A DNA stretch of 64,000 nucleotides from Musa acuminata AAA Group (GCF_036884655.1 NC_088331.1:19492001-19556000); one strand, 5' to 3'; positions 34,825-47,886 are shown, numbered from the stretch's first letter. The notes: generated by a model not told the origin, from the letters alone. Translations and numbers: made by a program.

Positions 34825-35602
34825 ATAGCTCTTTTTGACTTTCAAGAGGGACTTTCTCTCATTCATCCTTTCTTTTTTAATGGGACGGACTACACTTATT
34901 GGAAAACTCGAACGAGAGTTTTCGTGCTTTCGATTGATTTAAATTTATGGAATATAGTCGAAAACAAATTTTAAAGGTCTTCTCTTCCAATGAACGATTG
35001 GAATGATTTGGAGAAGAAGACATTTTCTTTAAATGCTAGAGCTATGAATGCTCTATTTTGTGCCTTAGACAAAAACAAATTTAATCAGGTTTTTTTGTGC
35101 AAAACGTCTTTCGATATTTGGCACATTCTTGAAACCACACACGAAAGCACTAGTAGATTAAAAGTTTCAAAGATTAATCTTTTAATGCATGATTTTGAAT
35201 TGTTTCATATGAAACCAAGCGAAACCATTGTTAACATGTACACCCATTTTATGGATGTTGTCAATGGTTTAAAAGCACTTGATAGAAGTTTTTCGGATTT
35301 TGAACTTGTAAATAAGATTTTACGATCTTTTTCTAAAACTTGGGACTCTAAAGTAACGACCATACAAGAGACCAAGGATTTGAACCGTTTTCCACTCAAA
35401 GAACTTAAAGGTTCATTAATGGCATATGAAATGGTGCATAATGTACAAAACAAACTTGAGAACATCTTTCCAAAGAACAGGAAGGATTCCAGACTTAGAA
35501 CAATCGAAGACCACACGAGCATAAGCTCAAGTGATGGTGAACTTGAACTCCTTACTATGAAATTTAAAAAGTTCATGAAACAAAAATTGAAGAACGCAAA
35601 TA
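34825..35602 (+). pseudogene. gag: Element H truncated gag, part 1
   Basis: The initiator ATG is ATA at 34825-34827, and a TAA precedes the open part. From 34990 the frame reads MNDWNDLEKKTFSLNAR through LLTMKFKKFMKQKLKNAN, homologous to gag of B and C. Element G interrupts at 35602 with duplication aaata; the frame resumes exactly at 45237. Confidence 0.85.
35598..35602 (+). repeat. Target-site duplication of element G, left copy (aaata)
   Basis: aaata recurs at 45232-45236. Removing G and one copy rejoins the H gag frame. Confidence 0.93.
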
Positions 35603-35740
35603 TGTTAGGATCGAGAGCACTAAGAGGGGGGGGTGAATTAGTGCAGCGAAAATCTTTCAGCGATTTAAAAATGAAAGCTGCGTTCGTCCGATAAAAACGA
35701 TTTCGATGTAAAAGCCGATTCTAAGATTACTTAAGATTAA

Positions 35741-36262
35741 GCGCAGTTTACGTCTAAGCACAGTTTACGTCTAAACTGAGTTTGCGTCTAAATACAGTTT
35801 GCGTCTAAACGCAGTTTTGCGTCTAAACACAGTTTTACGTCTAAACGCAGTTTTGCGTCTAAACTCAGTTTACGTCTAAACGCAGTTTTATGTCTAAACG
35901 CAGTTTGCGTCTAAAAGTAGTTTACGTCTAAAACACAGTTTTATGTCTAAACACAGTTTGCGCAGTTTGCGTCTAAACACAATTTTGCATCTAAACTCAG
36001 TTTACGTCTAAACGCAGTTTTACGTCTAAACGCAGTTTGCGTCTAAACGCAGTTTTACGTCTAAACGCAGTTTGCGTCTAAACGCAGTTTTACGTCTAAA
36101 CGTAGTTTTACGTTTAAAAGAAGTTTACGTCTAAAACACAGTTTTATGTTTAAACACAGTTTGTGCAGTTTACGTTTAAACGCAGTTTTACGTCTAAACG
36201 CAGTTTGCGTCTAAACGCAGTTTTACGTCTAAACGTAGTTTGCGTCTAAAACAGTTTCAAAG
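35741..36262 (-). repeat. 18-base tandem array in the G 3' LTR
   Basis: About 27 imperfect copies of acgtctaaacgcagtttt (unit 16-18 bases, variants gcgtctaaac and atgtctaaac). It lies between the TATA box and the U5 end on the coding strand, so it is probably transcribed as part of the leader and 3' end of the element RNA. Confidence 0.85.
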
Positions 36263-36791
36263 GGATCTAAACTTAGAAGCTAGTTCATAAAAAGCGCAGA
36301 AGACAGTTTTGCAAAATCAAAACACAAACGTAAGCTGATCGTACGAAAAAACATAACTTTATGTCTGAATGTAGATTCGAAAAGATCAGCACTTAGAACT
36401 TGTTCGTAAAGGCGCAGAGAGCAGCAGTTATGTAGGAGGTTTGCAGTAATGATAAGGTACTCGAAATAAAAGCAAACCAGAGATTTAGAGTGGTTCGGTT
36501 TGTCTTGACCTACTCCACTTTTGGCTTCCTCCTCCGACGAGGTCACCGACGTCAACTAGCTGCCTTCCTTCAATGGGCGAAGGCCAACTGCCCTTTTACA
36601 GTTTCACTCCTTTTGATGGGCTCAGGAGACAACCCTTACAGAACCTTTCTCTCCTCACTTTTATAATTCAGAAGCTTAAAGAACAGAAGGAGGAGACTTA
36701 AAGGCTTTACAACAATTTTGAGCTCTTAGAATCACAGAAAGAATCAAGATTTCGATGTAGGTCTGTGTAATTTCTGTGCTGAATGGGTGGG

Positions 36792-36800
36792 GTATTTATA
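36792..36800 (-). promoter_or_regulatory. TATA box in the G 3' LTR
   Basis: gtatttata, the complement of tataaatac, in the conserved block. The matching copy in the 5' LTR, which would drive the element, is at 44331-44339. Confidence 0.75.
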
Positions 36801-37676
36801 GGCCCCAACCTAGTTCAAATTTGGAGCTCAAAACGATCAAATCCCGGAATTCCGGGATCAGGCGGTTGCACCTCCTGACTGGAGAGGTTGCATCGCCTGG
36901 CAGAGCTCGGAGACTGAGCCCAAGCGGTTGCACCTCTCTGTTAGGGGCAGTTGCACCTCTCTGCCAGAGCTCGAAGACCGAGCTCAAGCGGTGCTACCTC
37001 TCTGTCAGGGAGGTTGCACCGCCCAGTCTAGCTCGAAGACTGAGCTCAGGCGGTTGCACCTCCTGGCTGGGGCGGTTGCACTGCCCAGTCTCGCTGGGAG
37101 ACTTAGCCCAGGCGGTGCCACCTCCTGGCCTAGGCGGTTGCACCTCCTGGTGTAATCGGGGTCCGAATGGTTAGCTCCATTCGGCCCAATTTCAATCTTT
37201 TCAGGGGCCCAATTGCCCCTAGATTAAGCTAATGGGATCACCTCCCATTTTCCAACTTAATCAACGTGCTAACTACAATTAAATCTAAGACAATTTCTGC
37301 AGCTTTGCTCCGATGCGTCAATCGCTTCTTCCGGCGAGTTTCCGGCGAACTTCCGTCGATCATCCGATGAACCCTCGGTGATTCTTTTGCGGACTTCCGG
37401 CAAACACCTGGACTTTGCGACGATCCACTTGGCGAGTTCCGACGAGCTTCACTTGGCAAGCTTCTGGACTTCTCGGATCTGTTCTCGCAGAACCTCCGAC
37501 GACCGTCCGAACTTCCGTCGAACTCTCGAACTCCCAACGTGATCATGATCTTGACTCCGGCGCAACTCCTCCTGCTTGTCTAACTTTCATCGTAGTTAAT
37601 CCTGCACACTTATCTCAACACATAGATTAGACAACAAATGACAATTGACTTCATCATCAAAATCCGAGATTCAACA

Positions 37677-38519
37677 ATCTCCCCCTTTTTGATGATGACA
37701 ATCAATTGATAATGGAGTTATCCTTAACTCCCCCTATCTATATGCCATAGTTGAGATAAGTCAACCTTAAATTCAAGACCTAAGAATTCAAGTGATGTAT
37801 TGATAAGTTAGATAAGTTAAACTTATCAATACTCCCATCATGATACCCATCATGATGTATCTCTTCAAGAATGATGTCAAGGCTTGACATCATCATCAAG
37901 TTTGTCTGATTGTGTTTGTAACTATTCATCACGTAATTGAATATTATCATATAAAGCTGCGAAGGACTATTACATGATGCACACATTTGAGATTTTCTAG
38001 CAAGTTTGCATTTACTTCACAAGATAGGATATCAACTCAAGACATAATACAAACTATAGCACATGTTCATATATCTCTTGGTGATGCAAGGATGGCATAA
38101 CCATAACATTGTTTATAGCATCACTCAAGTATTTGCAACTATGACATAGACATGATCATGGCAGTGTTTATCAATTCATATGTTTCTCCCCCTTTGTCAT
38201 CAACAAAAAGCATGGTAATTGTGATACCAGGAAAACAATATTAGCAAGCTTATAGAGGAATTTTACATAGATTGCTTTGAAAACTTCTTCCCCTTTTTGT
38301 TATAATCCATTTTACCTGCAAAGATATTACAGGATGAAATACATACACAGGAATCACTTTATCAGATTTATTTCAGAAACTTATGAAAGTGTACGAATAA
38401 ATCTATTTTATAGCATTCGAAGAAATAAGATGCATTTGGACAGGATTTTGTTACAGATTTTCACATATAAACATGGCAATCAAGTGATCTGATCATTCAA
38501 TATAGTCCAAAAAATAAGT
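37677..38519 (-). other. 3' non-coding region and polypurine tracts of element G
   Basis: Complement of three purine tracts: atctcccccttttt next to the LTR (37677-37690), aactccccctatcta (37726-37740) and tctccccctttgtcat (38185-38200). No gene is seen in the AT-rich remainder. Confidence 0.78.
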
Positions 38520-41500
38520 TTATTTATTCGGACACATCAACATTCCTAATTCTCTTTTAATGAAATCAAATTGTTCTTCACTTAGAGGTTTTGTAAAAAT
38601 GTCAGCCAGTTGATGTTTGGTATCAATGAACTCTATGGTTACGTCATGATTAGTGACATGATCTCGTATAAAGTGATGTCTAATATCAATATGTTTTGTT
38701 CTTGAGTGTTGTATAGGATTTTTAGTTAAGCATATTGCACTCGTGTTATCACATTTAATGGGAATATCTTTAAGATTAACTTTGTAATCTTCTAAAGTGT
38801 TTTTCATCCATACAACTTGTGCACAGCATGCACTTGCTGCAATATATTCAGCTTCGGTTGTTGATAGAGCAACCGAGCTTTGTTTCATAGATGACCAGGA
38901 TACAAGGGCATGTCCTAAAAATTGACATGATCCTGATGTGCTTTTTCTATCTAGTCTATAGCCAGCGAAGTCCGCATCAGCATAAGCTGTTAACTCAAAA
39001 TTTTCTGATTTTGGGTACCATAATCCTAGATTTGTGGTTCCATTCAGATATCTAAGTATTCTTTTGACTGCTTTGAGATGAGATATCTTAGGGTTTGATT
39101 GAAATCTAGCACAAAGTTCTACACTGAACATGATGTCTGGTCAGGTGGCAGTGAGGTAAAGTAAACTTCCTATCATACCCCTATAAGTCTTTTGATTAAA
39201 GCTTTCTCCACTTTCATCAATTGCTAACTTAGTGGAGGTGCTCATAGGGGTGTTAATAGCCTTTGAGTTGTTCATATTAAACTTTTTAAATAAATTCATA
39301 GCATATTTTGTTTGACTAATAAAGATGCCATTGCTTAATTGTTTGATTTGTAAACCTAAGAAGAATGTTAATTCTCCCATTAAGCTCATTTCGAATTCAA
39401 GACTCATGGTTCTAGCAAAAGATTCATAGAGAGATTCATTTGTAGAGCCAAAGATAATATCATCAACATAAATCTGAACAATGAGAAAATTATTTTCAAA
39501 ATTCTTGATAAATAATGTAGTATCAACCTTGCCTTTTGTGAAATTATTTTCGATAAGAAAAGAACTAAGTCTCTCATACCAAGCCCTTGGGGCTTGCTTT
39601 AAACCATAGAGAGCTTTAGTTAATCTAAACACATGATTAGGGAGGCTATCATTTTCAAAACCAGGAGGTTGTTCAACATAAACTTCTTCGGAGATAAAGC
39701 CATTTAGAAAAGCGCTTTTAACATCCATTTGAAACAACTTAAAATTATTACAGCTAGCGTAGGCAAGGAGCATCCTTATGGCTTCCAATCGAGCCACAGG
39801 AGCGAAGGTTTCTTCGTAATCGATATCTTCTTCTTGGTTGAAACCTTTGGCCACTAATCTAGCCTTGTTTCTAACCACGATACCATTTTCATTTTGCTTG
39901 TTTTTGAAGACCCATTTAATACCAATAACTAAATGGTCATTTGGCCTAGGAAGAAACTTCCACACTTTATTTCTCTCAAATTGATTTAATTCATCTTGCA
40001 TTGCGATAATCCATGAATCATCTTTCATGGCTTCATCAATGCATTTGGGTTCAATTTGGGAGAGAAAGGTGGCATTCGCACAAAAGGTTTTAAGAGAAGA
40101 TCGTGTTTGAACCCCCTTTGACGTGTCTCCTAGGATTAGCTCCTTAGGGTGAGCATCTACATACTTCCAATCCTTGGGTAAGGATATTTCGGAAGTGGAT
40201 GCATCCAGGTTGTTAGTTGGAGAAGGGGTTTCATTTAAATTCAAGGAATCAAAATTAACATCTTCATCAAGATCATTTTTCGTGATTTCAGAAATCTCAT
40301 TGAAAACAACATGAATGGATTCTTCAATAATTACAGTTCTTTTATTGAAGATACGAAAGGCTTTAGAAACTGTAGAATAACCAAGAAAGATTCCTTCATC
40401 GGATTTAGCATCAAATTTTCCTAAGTTGTCTTTTTCATTCAAGATAAAACACTTACACCCAAAGACTTTAAAATATGAAACGTTGGGTTTTTTATTGTTC
40501 CATAACTCATAGGGAGTTTTTGTTAGTAGAGGTCTCACTAGAACTCTATTTAAAATGTAGCATGTAGTATTTACGGCTTCGGCCCAAAAATATTTGGGTA
40601 GGTTGTGTTCATTCAACATGGTTCTTGCCATTTCTTGTAAATTTCGATTTTTTCTTTCTACAACTCCATTTTGTTGAGGGTTTCTAGGAGTAGAGAAATT
40701 ATGGTTGTATCCATTGAGTTCACAAAATTCTTGGAAATCATGGTTTTGAAATTCACCACCATGATCACTTCTAATTGATGAAATCATAGAACCTTTCTCA
40801 TTCTGAACGAGTTTGCAAAACTTGGTAAAAGATCTAAAGCATTCACTTTTCTGTTTTAAGAAGTAAGTCCATGTGTATCTGCTATAGTCATCCACGATGA
40901 CGAAAGCGTATTTGCTACCTCCTAGGCTTGATGTGGAGATGGGTCCGAACAAGTCCATATGGATCAATTGTAAGGGCCTAGAGATGCTTATTTGATTTTT
41001 AGATTTGAAGCTACTCTTAATTTGTTTACCTAATTGGCAAGCATCACATACATTATCTTTGATGAACTTGATATGAGGAATTCCTCTTACAAGTTCTTTG
41101 GATGATATTTGAGTGATTAGCTTCATGCTAGCATGACCTAATCTTCTGTGCCATATCCAAGCATTCTCATTTAAAGCAGAAAAACATATTTCATTACATA
41201 AATCATTGATGTCAATAGTGTATACGTTATTTTGTTTTAATGCAATCATAGATATGTTTTTGTGTGGTTTTTCAATGATACAAACATTAGATTCAAATCT
41301 GATAATATATCCTTTATCACACAATTGACTAATGCTCAAGAGGTTATGTTTTAGACCATCAACTAGCAAAACATCTTCAATAGATAAGTTGGATTTGTTA
41401 CCTATGGTTCCTTTGCCAATGATTTTACCCTTGTTGTTGTCTCCGAAGGTGACATATCCTTCGTTTATGCTAGTGAGCTTAGAGAATTGGGATGGATCTC

Positions 41501-41570
41501 CGGTCATATGCCTTGAGCATCCACTATCAAGGTACCATCTCTTGCTCCTAGCTTGCGATGGTTTAGTTTT
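38520..41570 (-). pseudogene. pol: Element G pol polyprotein, one in-frame TGA
   Basis: Read from just after the gag UAG: protease DSG (in [13 protein letters not shown]), integrase zinc region (HRRLGH, CDAC), D,D35E core ([23 protein letters not shown]), copia integrase tail ([17 protein letters not shown]), reverse transcriptase ([33 protein letters not shown]) and RNase H ([25 protein letters not shown]). The only break is TGA at 39141-39143, inside TATRPDIMF, where J has AGA. It separates RNase H from the rest, so the polyprotein would lose RNase H. First Met is at 41505-41507, downstream of DSG, so that Met cannot be the true start. Confidence 0.93.
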
Positions 41571-41573
41571 CTA
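41571..41573 (-). promoter_or_regulatory. UAG between gag and pol of element G (probable readthrough stop)
   Basis: Context TTG TAG AAA. Gag and pol share one frame across it, and 21 codons holding the protease active site separate it from the first pol Met. Confidence 0.55.
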
Positions 41574-43142
41574 CAAGAAAGGATGATGTTTAGGTACCCA
41601 TTTGCTTTTGGGTTCCTCACAAATAGTTCTACATTTTCTATCATATTGCATAGAATTTGTCATGGTTCCTTTAGGAACCCAAATCAATTTGTTTGGACTA
41701 ATTATCCTGAATGGACAATAATGCGTCCTGTGTCCAAACTTGCAACAAAAGTTGCATTTGCTTTGATGTCTAACATGTAAGATGGGGCCTTTTACGAAGG
41801 TAGTTGGATTTTGGTGAGGACTCCTCATAAATCCAATCCCACTTCTTTTGGGAACATGACCCTTGTTTGTAAGGATCATGTTTAATGACTTGCTACCAAC
41901 CTCGAATTTCTTCAAGGTGTCCTTAAGTAGCAAGTTTTCTTTTTGAAAAGTTTCTAGATCATGGCATTTTATGCATGAGTTTAAACTATCACTATGTTCA
42001 GCATTTAACTTATCAAACTTGTAAATAAGACTATCATACTCCTTTTTTAGCAATTTGTATTTACCACTAATAGTCTTACACTCATCAAACAATTCATGGA
42101 AAGCATTTAATAATTCATCGAATGATAAATCTGCATCTAATGAATTTGTTACCTCGTCTTCGATGGCCATTAGGGCGTAATGAGCAACTTGCTCGGTGTT
42201 GGTCTCCTCTTCTTCGGACGCGCTCGAGTCATCCCATGTTGCTTGAAGCGCCTTCTTCTTTGATGTTCTTCTTTTGACTTGGGGACAATCACTCTTGTAG
42301 TGTCCCGGCTTTTTGCATTCATAGCAGATCACTTGGTCCTTCTTGGGTTCAAGTTTATTTTTCGCATCATTCTTAAACTTGTTTCTTTTAAAGAACTTTT
42401 TAAACTTTCTTGTTAAAAGTGCCAAGTCCTCATCACTTGAGTTTTCTCTCAAGTGGCATTCAGAAGTTTTGAGTGCCATATCCTTCCTGTTCTTTGGAAG
42501 GATGTCTTCTTGCTCTTCATGAGCTTTACAAGTCATTTCGTAGGTCATTAATGACCCGATTAATTCTTCAAGAGGGAAGTTGCGCAGATCTTTTGCCTCT
42601 TGAATAGCAGTGACTTTAGGATCCCAACTCTTAGGAAGGGATCTTAGTATCTTATTTATGAGTTCAAAATCCGAAAAACTTTTTCCGAGTCCTTTTAGAC
42701 CGTTGACGACATCTGTGAAACGGGTAAACATGTCGCCAATGGTTTCACTCGGTTTCATTCGAAAAAGTTCAAAAGAATGCAACAACAGATTGATTTTTGA
42801 CTCTTTCACTCTACTTGTGCCCTCGTGGGTCACTTCAAGTGTGTGCCAAATATCAAATGCAGTTTCGCAAGTTGAAACACGATTAAACTCGTTTTTATCA
42901 AGTGCGCAAAATAAGGCATTCATAGCCTTTGCATTAAGAGCGAAAGCCTTCTTTTCCAATTCATTCCAATCGATCATTGGAAGAGAAGACTTTGAAAATC
43001 CGTTTTCAATAAGGTTCCACAGTTCAAAATCCATAGAAATAAGAATGATCCTCATTCGGGTCTTCCAGTAGGTGTAGTCCGTCCCACTGAACATGGGTGG
43101 ACGTGTAATAGAATGCCCCTCTTGGTTTCCGACGTATGCCAT
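41571..43142 (-). CDS. gag: Element G gag
   Basis: 523 codons from ATG 43140-43142, MAYVGNQEGHSITRPPMFSG. The N-terminal two thirds are the copia gag core (about residues 20-215). A lysine-rich linker leads to zinc knuckle CYECKKPGHYKSDC (CX2CX4HX4C, near residue 275-290), then an acidic serine-rich stretch and a probable coiled coil (about 350-430). A second cysteine/histidine cluster CNFCCKFGHRTHYC lies near residue 475. Acts as the capsid and RNA-binding protein of cytoplasmic virus-like particles. No breaks seen. Confidence 0.93.
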   Translation of the reverse strand: MAYVGNQEGHSITRPPMFSGTDYTYWKTRMRIILISMDFELWNLIENGFSKSSLPMIDWNELEKKAFALNAKAMNALFCALDKNEFNRVSTCETAFDIWHTLEVTHEGTSRVKESKINLLLHSFELFRMKPSETIGDMFTRFTDVVNGLKGLGKSFSDFELINKILRSLPKSWDPKVTAIQEAKDLRNFPLEELIGSLMTYEMTCKAHEEQEDILPKNRKDMALKTSECHLRENSSDEDLALLTRKFKKFFKRNKFKNDAKNKLEPKKDQVICYECKKPGHYKSDCPQVKRRTSKKKALQATWDDSSASEEEETNTEQVAHYALMAIEDEVTNSLDADLSFDELLNAFHELFDECKTISGKYKLLKKEYDSLIYKFDKLNAEHSDSLNSCIKCHDLETFQKENLLLKDTLKKFEVGSKSLNMILTNKGHVPKRSGIGFMRSPHQNPTTFVKGPILHVRHQSKCNFCCKFGHRTHYCPFRIISPNKLIWVPKGTMTNSMQYDRKCRTICEEPKSKWVPKHHPFL

Positions 43143-43178
43143 CTCTCTTGGGTTTTAATCCGTTAGAGAGTTAACCTC

Positions 43179-43192
43179 GCTCTGATACCAAT
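43179..43192 (-). other. Primer-binding site of element G
   Basis: gctctgataccaat, the complement of attggtatcagagc, abutting the LTR. Confidence 0.88.
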
Positions 43193-45231
43193 TGTTAGGA
43201 TCGAGAGCACTAAGAGGGGGGGGGTGAATTAGTGCAGCGGAAATCTTTCAGCGATTTAAAAACGAAAGCTGCGTTCGTCCGATAAAAACGATTTCGATGT
43301 AAAAGTCGATTCTAAGATTACTTAAGATTAAGCGCAGTTTATGTCTAAGCACAGTTTACGTCTAAACTGAGTTTGCGTCTAAACGTAATTTTGCGTCTAA
43401 ACACAGTTTTACGTCTAAACGCAGTTTTGCGTCTAAACTCAATTTACGTCTAAACGCAGTTTTACGTCTAAACGCAGTTTGCGTCTAAAAGTAGTTTACG
43501 TCTAAAACACAGTTTTATGTCCAAACACAGTTTACGCAGTTTGCGTCTAAACACAGTTTTGCGTCTAAACTCAGTTTACATCTAAACGCAGTTTTACGTC
43601 TAAATGCAGTTTGCGTCTAAACGCAGTTTTACGTCTAAACGTAGTTTTACGTTTAAAAGAAGTTTACGTCTAAAACACAGTTTTATGTTTAAACACAGTT
43701 TGCGCAGTTTACGTTTAAACGCAGTTTTACGTATAAACGCAGTTTGCGTCTAAACACAGTTTTACTTCTAAATGTAGTTTGCGTCTAAAATAGTTTCAAA
43801 GGGATCTAAACTTAGAAGCTAGTTCATAAAAAGCGCAGAAGACAATTTTGCAGAATCAAAACACAAACGTAAGTTGATCGTATGAAAAAACACAGATTTA
43901 CGTCTGAATGCAGATTCGCAAAGATCAGCACTTAGAACTTATTCGTAAAGGCGCAGAGAGCAGTAGTTATGTAGGAGGTTTGCAGTAATGATAAGGTACT
44001 CGAAATAAAAGCAAACCAGAGATTTAGAGTGGTTCGGTCAGTCTTGACCTACTCTACTTTTGGCTTCCTCCTCCGACGAGGTCACCGACATCAACTAGCT
44101 GCCTTCCTTCAATGGGCGAAGGCCAACTGCCCTTTTACAGTTTCACTCCTTTTGATGGGCTTAGGAGACAACCCTTATAGAACCTTTCTCTCCTCACTTT
44201 TACAATTCAGAAGCTTAAAGAACAAAAGGAGGAGACTTAAAGGCTTTACAACAATTTTGAGCTCTTAGAATCACATAAAGAATCAAGATTTCGGTGTAGG
44301 TCTGTGTAATTTCTGTGCTAAATGGGTGGGGTATTTATAGGCCCCAACCCAGTTCAAAGTTGGAGCTAAAAACGATCAAATCCCGGAATTCCGGGATCAG
44401 GCAGTTGCACCTCCTGACTGGAGAGGTTGCACCGCCTGGCAGAGCTCGGAGACTGAGCCTAGGCGGTTGCACCTCTCTGCCAAAGGGCCGGTTGCACCTC
44501 TCTGCCAAAGCTCGAAGACCGAGCTCAGGCGGTGCTACCTCTCTGTCAGGGAGGTTGCACCGCCCAGTCTAGCTCGAAGACTGAGCTCATGCGGTTGCAC
44601 CTCCTGGCTGGGGCGGTTGCACCTCCTGGCTGGGGCGGTTGCACCGCCCAGTCTCGCTGGGAGACTTAGCCCAGGCGGTGCCACCTCCTGGCCTAGGCGG
44701 TTGCACCTCCTGGTGCAATCAGGGTCCGAATGGTTAGCTCCATTCGGCCCAATTTCAATCTTTTCAGGGGCCCAATTGCCCCAAGATTAAGCTAATGGGA
44801 TCACCTCCCATTTTCCAACTTAATCAACGTGCTAACTACGATTAAGTCAAAGACAATTTCTGCAGCTTTGCTCCGATGCGTCAATCGCTTCTTCCGGCGA
44901 GTTTCCGGCGAACTTCCGTCGATCATCCGATGAACCCTCGGTGATTCTTCTGCGGACTTCCGGCAAACTCCTGGACTTTGCGACGATCCACTTGGCGAGT
45001 TCCGACGAGCTTCGCTTGGCAAGCTTTTGGACTTCTCGGATCTGTTCTCGCAGAACCTCCAACGACATTTCGAACTTCCGTCGAACTCTCGAACTCCCAA
45101 CGTGATCATGATCTTGACTCCGGCGCAACTCCTGCTGCTTGTCTAACTTTCATAGATTAGACACTTATCTCAACACATAGATTAGACAACAAATGACAAT
45201 TGACTTCATCATCAAAATCCAAGATTCAACA
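43193..45231 (-). repeat. 5' LTR of element G
   Basis: 2039 bases, flanked outside by aaata. Tandem array at about 43330-43795, inverted TATA box at 44331-44339, U3 GC repeats at about 44395-44725. It differs from the 3' LTR by scattered substitutions and small gaps in the repeats. Confidence 0.93.
43330..43795 (-). repeat. 18-base tandem array in the G 5' LTR
   Basis: Same unit as in the 3' LTR. It is shorter by roughly three units, so copy number has changed since insertion or during reverse transcription. Confidence 0.82.
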
Positions 45232-45427
45232 AAATAAACTTAAGAAGAATGCAACTACTTGCTATGAACGTAAGAAGAAGGAAGCAATCTTGGACAAAAC
45301 GAGCTCATCAAAAGATAAGGAGAAAATCAACAAAGGCGAGATGACAAACTACGCCTTATTGGCTTTCGACGATGAGGTAATCAAAATCCCCTTAGTTTAT
45401 TTCAAAATTACATGTTGCTTTTCATGA
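45232..45427 (+). pseudogene. gag: Element H truncated gag, part 2
   Basis: After the repeated aaata, the frame of 35602 continues KLKKNATTCYERKKKE, a zinc knuckle reduced to one cysteine. It ends LLAFDDEVIKIPLVYF with a stop at 45425-45427. Its end corresponds to the gag ends of B and C. H is thus an intermediate: knuckle remnant present, pol absent. Confidence 0.83.
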
Positions 45428-47886
45428 GATATTTTTAATTTAGTTTAATTATTTTTCTTGAAAATTACATGTTTAATAATGTAATGAAAATGCTAAAAAA
45501 TTGGGATCATGCTAGTAATTTTGAAAACGATAATGAAAATTGCATGTTTTATGATGAAGTAAAATGTTGGATTTAAATCTAATGATAATCCTATGTATGT
45601 TTTTAAGAAGCATTAATGTGTATCATATTGATTTCCATATTGTTTCTCGATTTTGATTGAAGATGCTCTATGATTAATGATATCATGCCTAAAGTAATGA
45701 TGTATAATGATCATGCTTAATAAATTTATATTTCAAAATTATGCATGATGATTTTTGTGATCTATGGATTATCGATCTTTGCCGTAATGAAAGTGCTTTT
45801 TCGGTCTTAAATGATGATGCATGTCTTAATTTGATATAAATGACAAATGCATGCCTATATGAAATAATGTAAGTATCATGCTTGATGATTTTATATTTAA
45901 TTAAGCTTATATGAAATAATGATTTGAAGAAACGATGATTTGATCTTGATGATTTCCATAATGATATTTGCTATTTCGATTTTAAACTATGATAAATGTT
46001 TTCATACGAAAAACTTGATCATGCTTATATGAAATCAATCACTTAAAATGAAACACATAAAAAAGGAAAATATATTATCATTAGAATTAAAATAATGAAT
46101 CTATTTATGTTATGAATTTTGTGAACCATGAAATTGATTTGATGATTTAAATTTGAATAATATTTTTTATCCAAATCATGATCTTGATTCCTTGATATTT
46201 CCAAATTAAGATTTATTATGAATCAAGATTTTTCATTAATCGTTCTCCTATTATTCTACTTGCGATTTTCTTAAGAGGCGATTTTCTAAATGATTTTTCT
46301 TGTGAGTTCTTGGATTTATTACTTGAGATTTTTTTTAATCAAGATCTTGGTTTTTGAACTCCCATATTTCTTCTTGTTGTTTACTAAAGAGAAAATTTTC
46401 CAAAATTAATCATGATTTTTTGGAATTATAATTTTTATGATTCATAATGAATTGAGAGATTTTATATGCATGAATTAATATCTTGTTCTCCTACAAGATT
46501 GAATGAATTTTATCTATATCATGATTTCCTAAGAATTCTTTTCATTATTTATTTAAGAGGAGATTTGTTAAAATGGATCATGGTTTCTCTTGATTTCTTG
46601 ATTTTTAGACTTGATCTTTCATTTTTTATGATTGAAATAATGATTGAAACATTGATGATATGAATGCATGAAATACTCATGATATTTTTTTGATGCTCTA
46701 AAATGATATAAATTTGCTAGCTTATGAGTATCATGTATGATATGATGATTGATTTATTTTTAGTATCATGCATAGAGTAAGGATGATATGTAAAGTTTTA
46801 AAATTGTATATGTTGTAAATTGAAACTATAATAATGCACAAACATATTGAAATAATGATTGAAATATTAATGTAATTATGAATGATGATTTGATATTATG
46901 TATGTAATACTTCAACTTATGATAATGATGCATGCAATGATAAAATGTTCGTGATGAAAAATTGTTTTGACATTCATAACTTGATTTTTCATCTTTGATT
47001 ATTCATCTTTTGTCATGATTTGAAAATATTTGCAAAAGGGAAAAAGAGATACAAAATTGTACTCTTCCCTTCTTTTTGACAATGACAAAAGGGGAGATAG
47101 CTTGCATAAGTCAAAAAGATGCAAAAACTTGCTTACTTGCTTGCACATCTAAAGAGAAGATGCAAACGTACTTCCATTAGCTTGCTTCATATAAAACATT
47201 GTATCTTGGTAGCTTGTTATCTTACATTATTTTTCAAAAACTTGCTAGCCTTCATACTTCAAAGAGAAGTAACACTTGCCAAATTGCTAGCTTGATTGTT
47301 GTAAAATAATGTAAAATTTTGATAGCTTGCACTTTGCAAAGGAAGCAAAAATGGCACTTCTCAAAAGCGAAGAAAGAGCTTGCTATCTTGAACATTACTA
47401 TCTTACCAATCTCAAGAAGCAAAACTTGCAACTTACATATTGCAGTAGGAAGCAAGAATCGCTAGCTTACACACTTCAACAAGAAAGCTATCTTGCATTT
47501 GCTTTCGAAATTTTTGCTAGCTTGTATGTTGTAAACTTGCTATCTTACTACCTTACATATCTAAAATATGATAGCTTATATGATGTAACACTTGCTAAAT
47601 TTTCTAGCTTATAAATTGCATTATGATAAAACTTGATATTATGTTTTTCATATAATGATTTGAACTTATATCTCAAACACTTGATAGTTGGAACTTCTCA
47701 TTTTTGTTGATGACAAAGGGGGAGAAGTATGATGTTATGCATAAGTTTTATGATAACATGTTGCTTGGATTTTTGAATCCAAAAGTTCTATCAATATGAC
47801 ATATTGATAGGAGGAGTTTGTTTAAACTCCGGGAGTTAAGGTTAACTCCATTATTAATTGGTTGTCATCATAAAAAAGGGAGAGAT
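45428..47886 (+). other. Non-coding internal region of element H
   Basis: AT-rich tgatga sequence to about 47090, then the aagcaa/cttgct repeat region to about 47640, both homologous to B and C but more diverged. Polypurine motifs: caatgacaaaaggggagatag (47081-47101), gatgacaaagggggagaag (47709-47727) and the terminal aaaaagggagagat before 47887. No gene seen. Confidence 0.72.

Larger units (their letters stand above)
35603..37676 (-). repeat. 3' LTR of element G
   Basis: Plus-strand tgttaggatcg to gattcaaca. It contains the 18-base tandem array, an inverted TATA box at 36792-36800 and U3 GC repeats at about 36855-37165. Confidence 0.93.
35603..45231 (-). mobile_element. Element G: complete Ty1/copia Sirevirus-type element, one nonsense codon in pol
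   Basis: LTRs at 35603-37676 (3') and 43193-45231 (5'), 2074 and 2039 bases, with flanking duplication aaata. The internal region holds primer site, gag, UAG, pol and a non-coding segment of about 840 bases with three polypurine motifs. No envelope-like frame. Only TGA at 39141-39143 breaks pol. Intact gag and similar LTRs indicate a fairly recent insertion, older than J. Confidence 0.94.
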
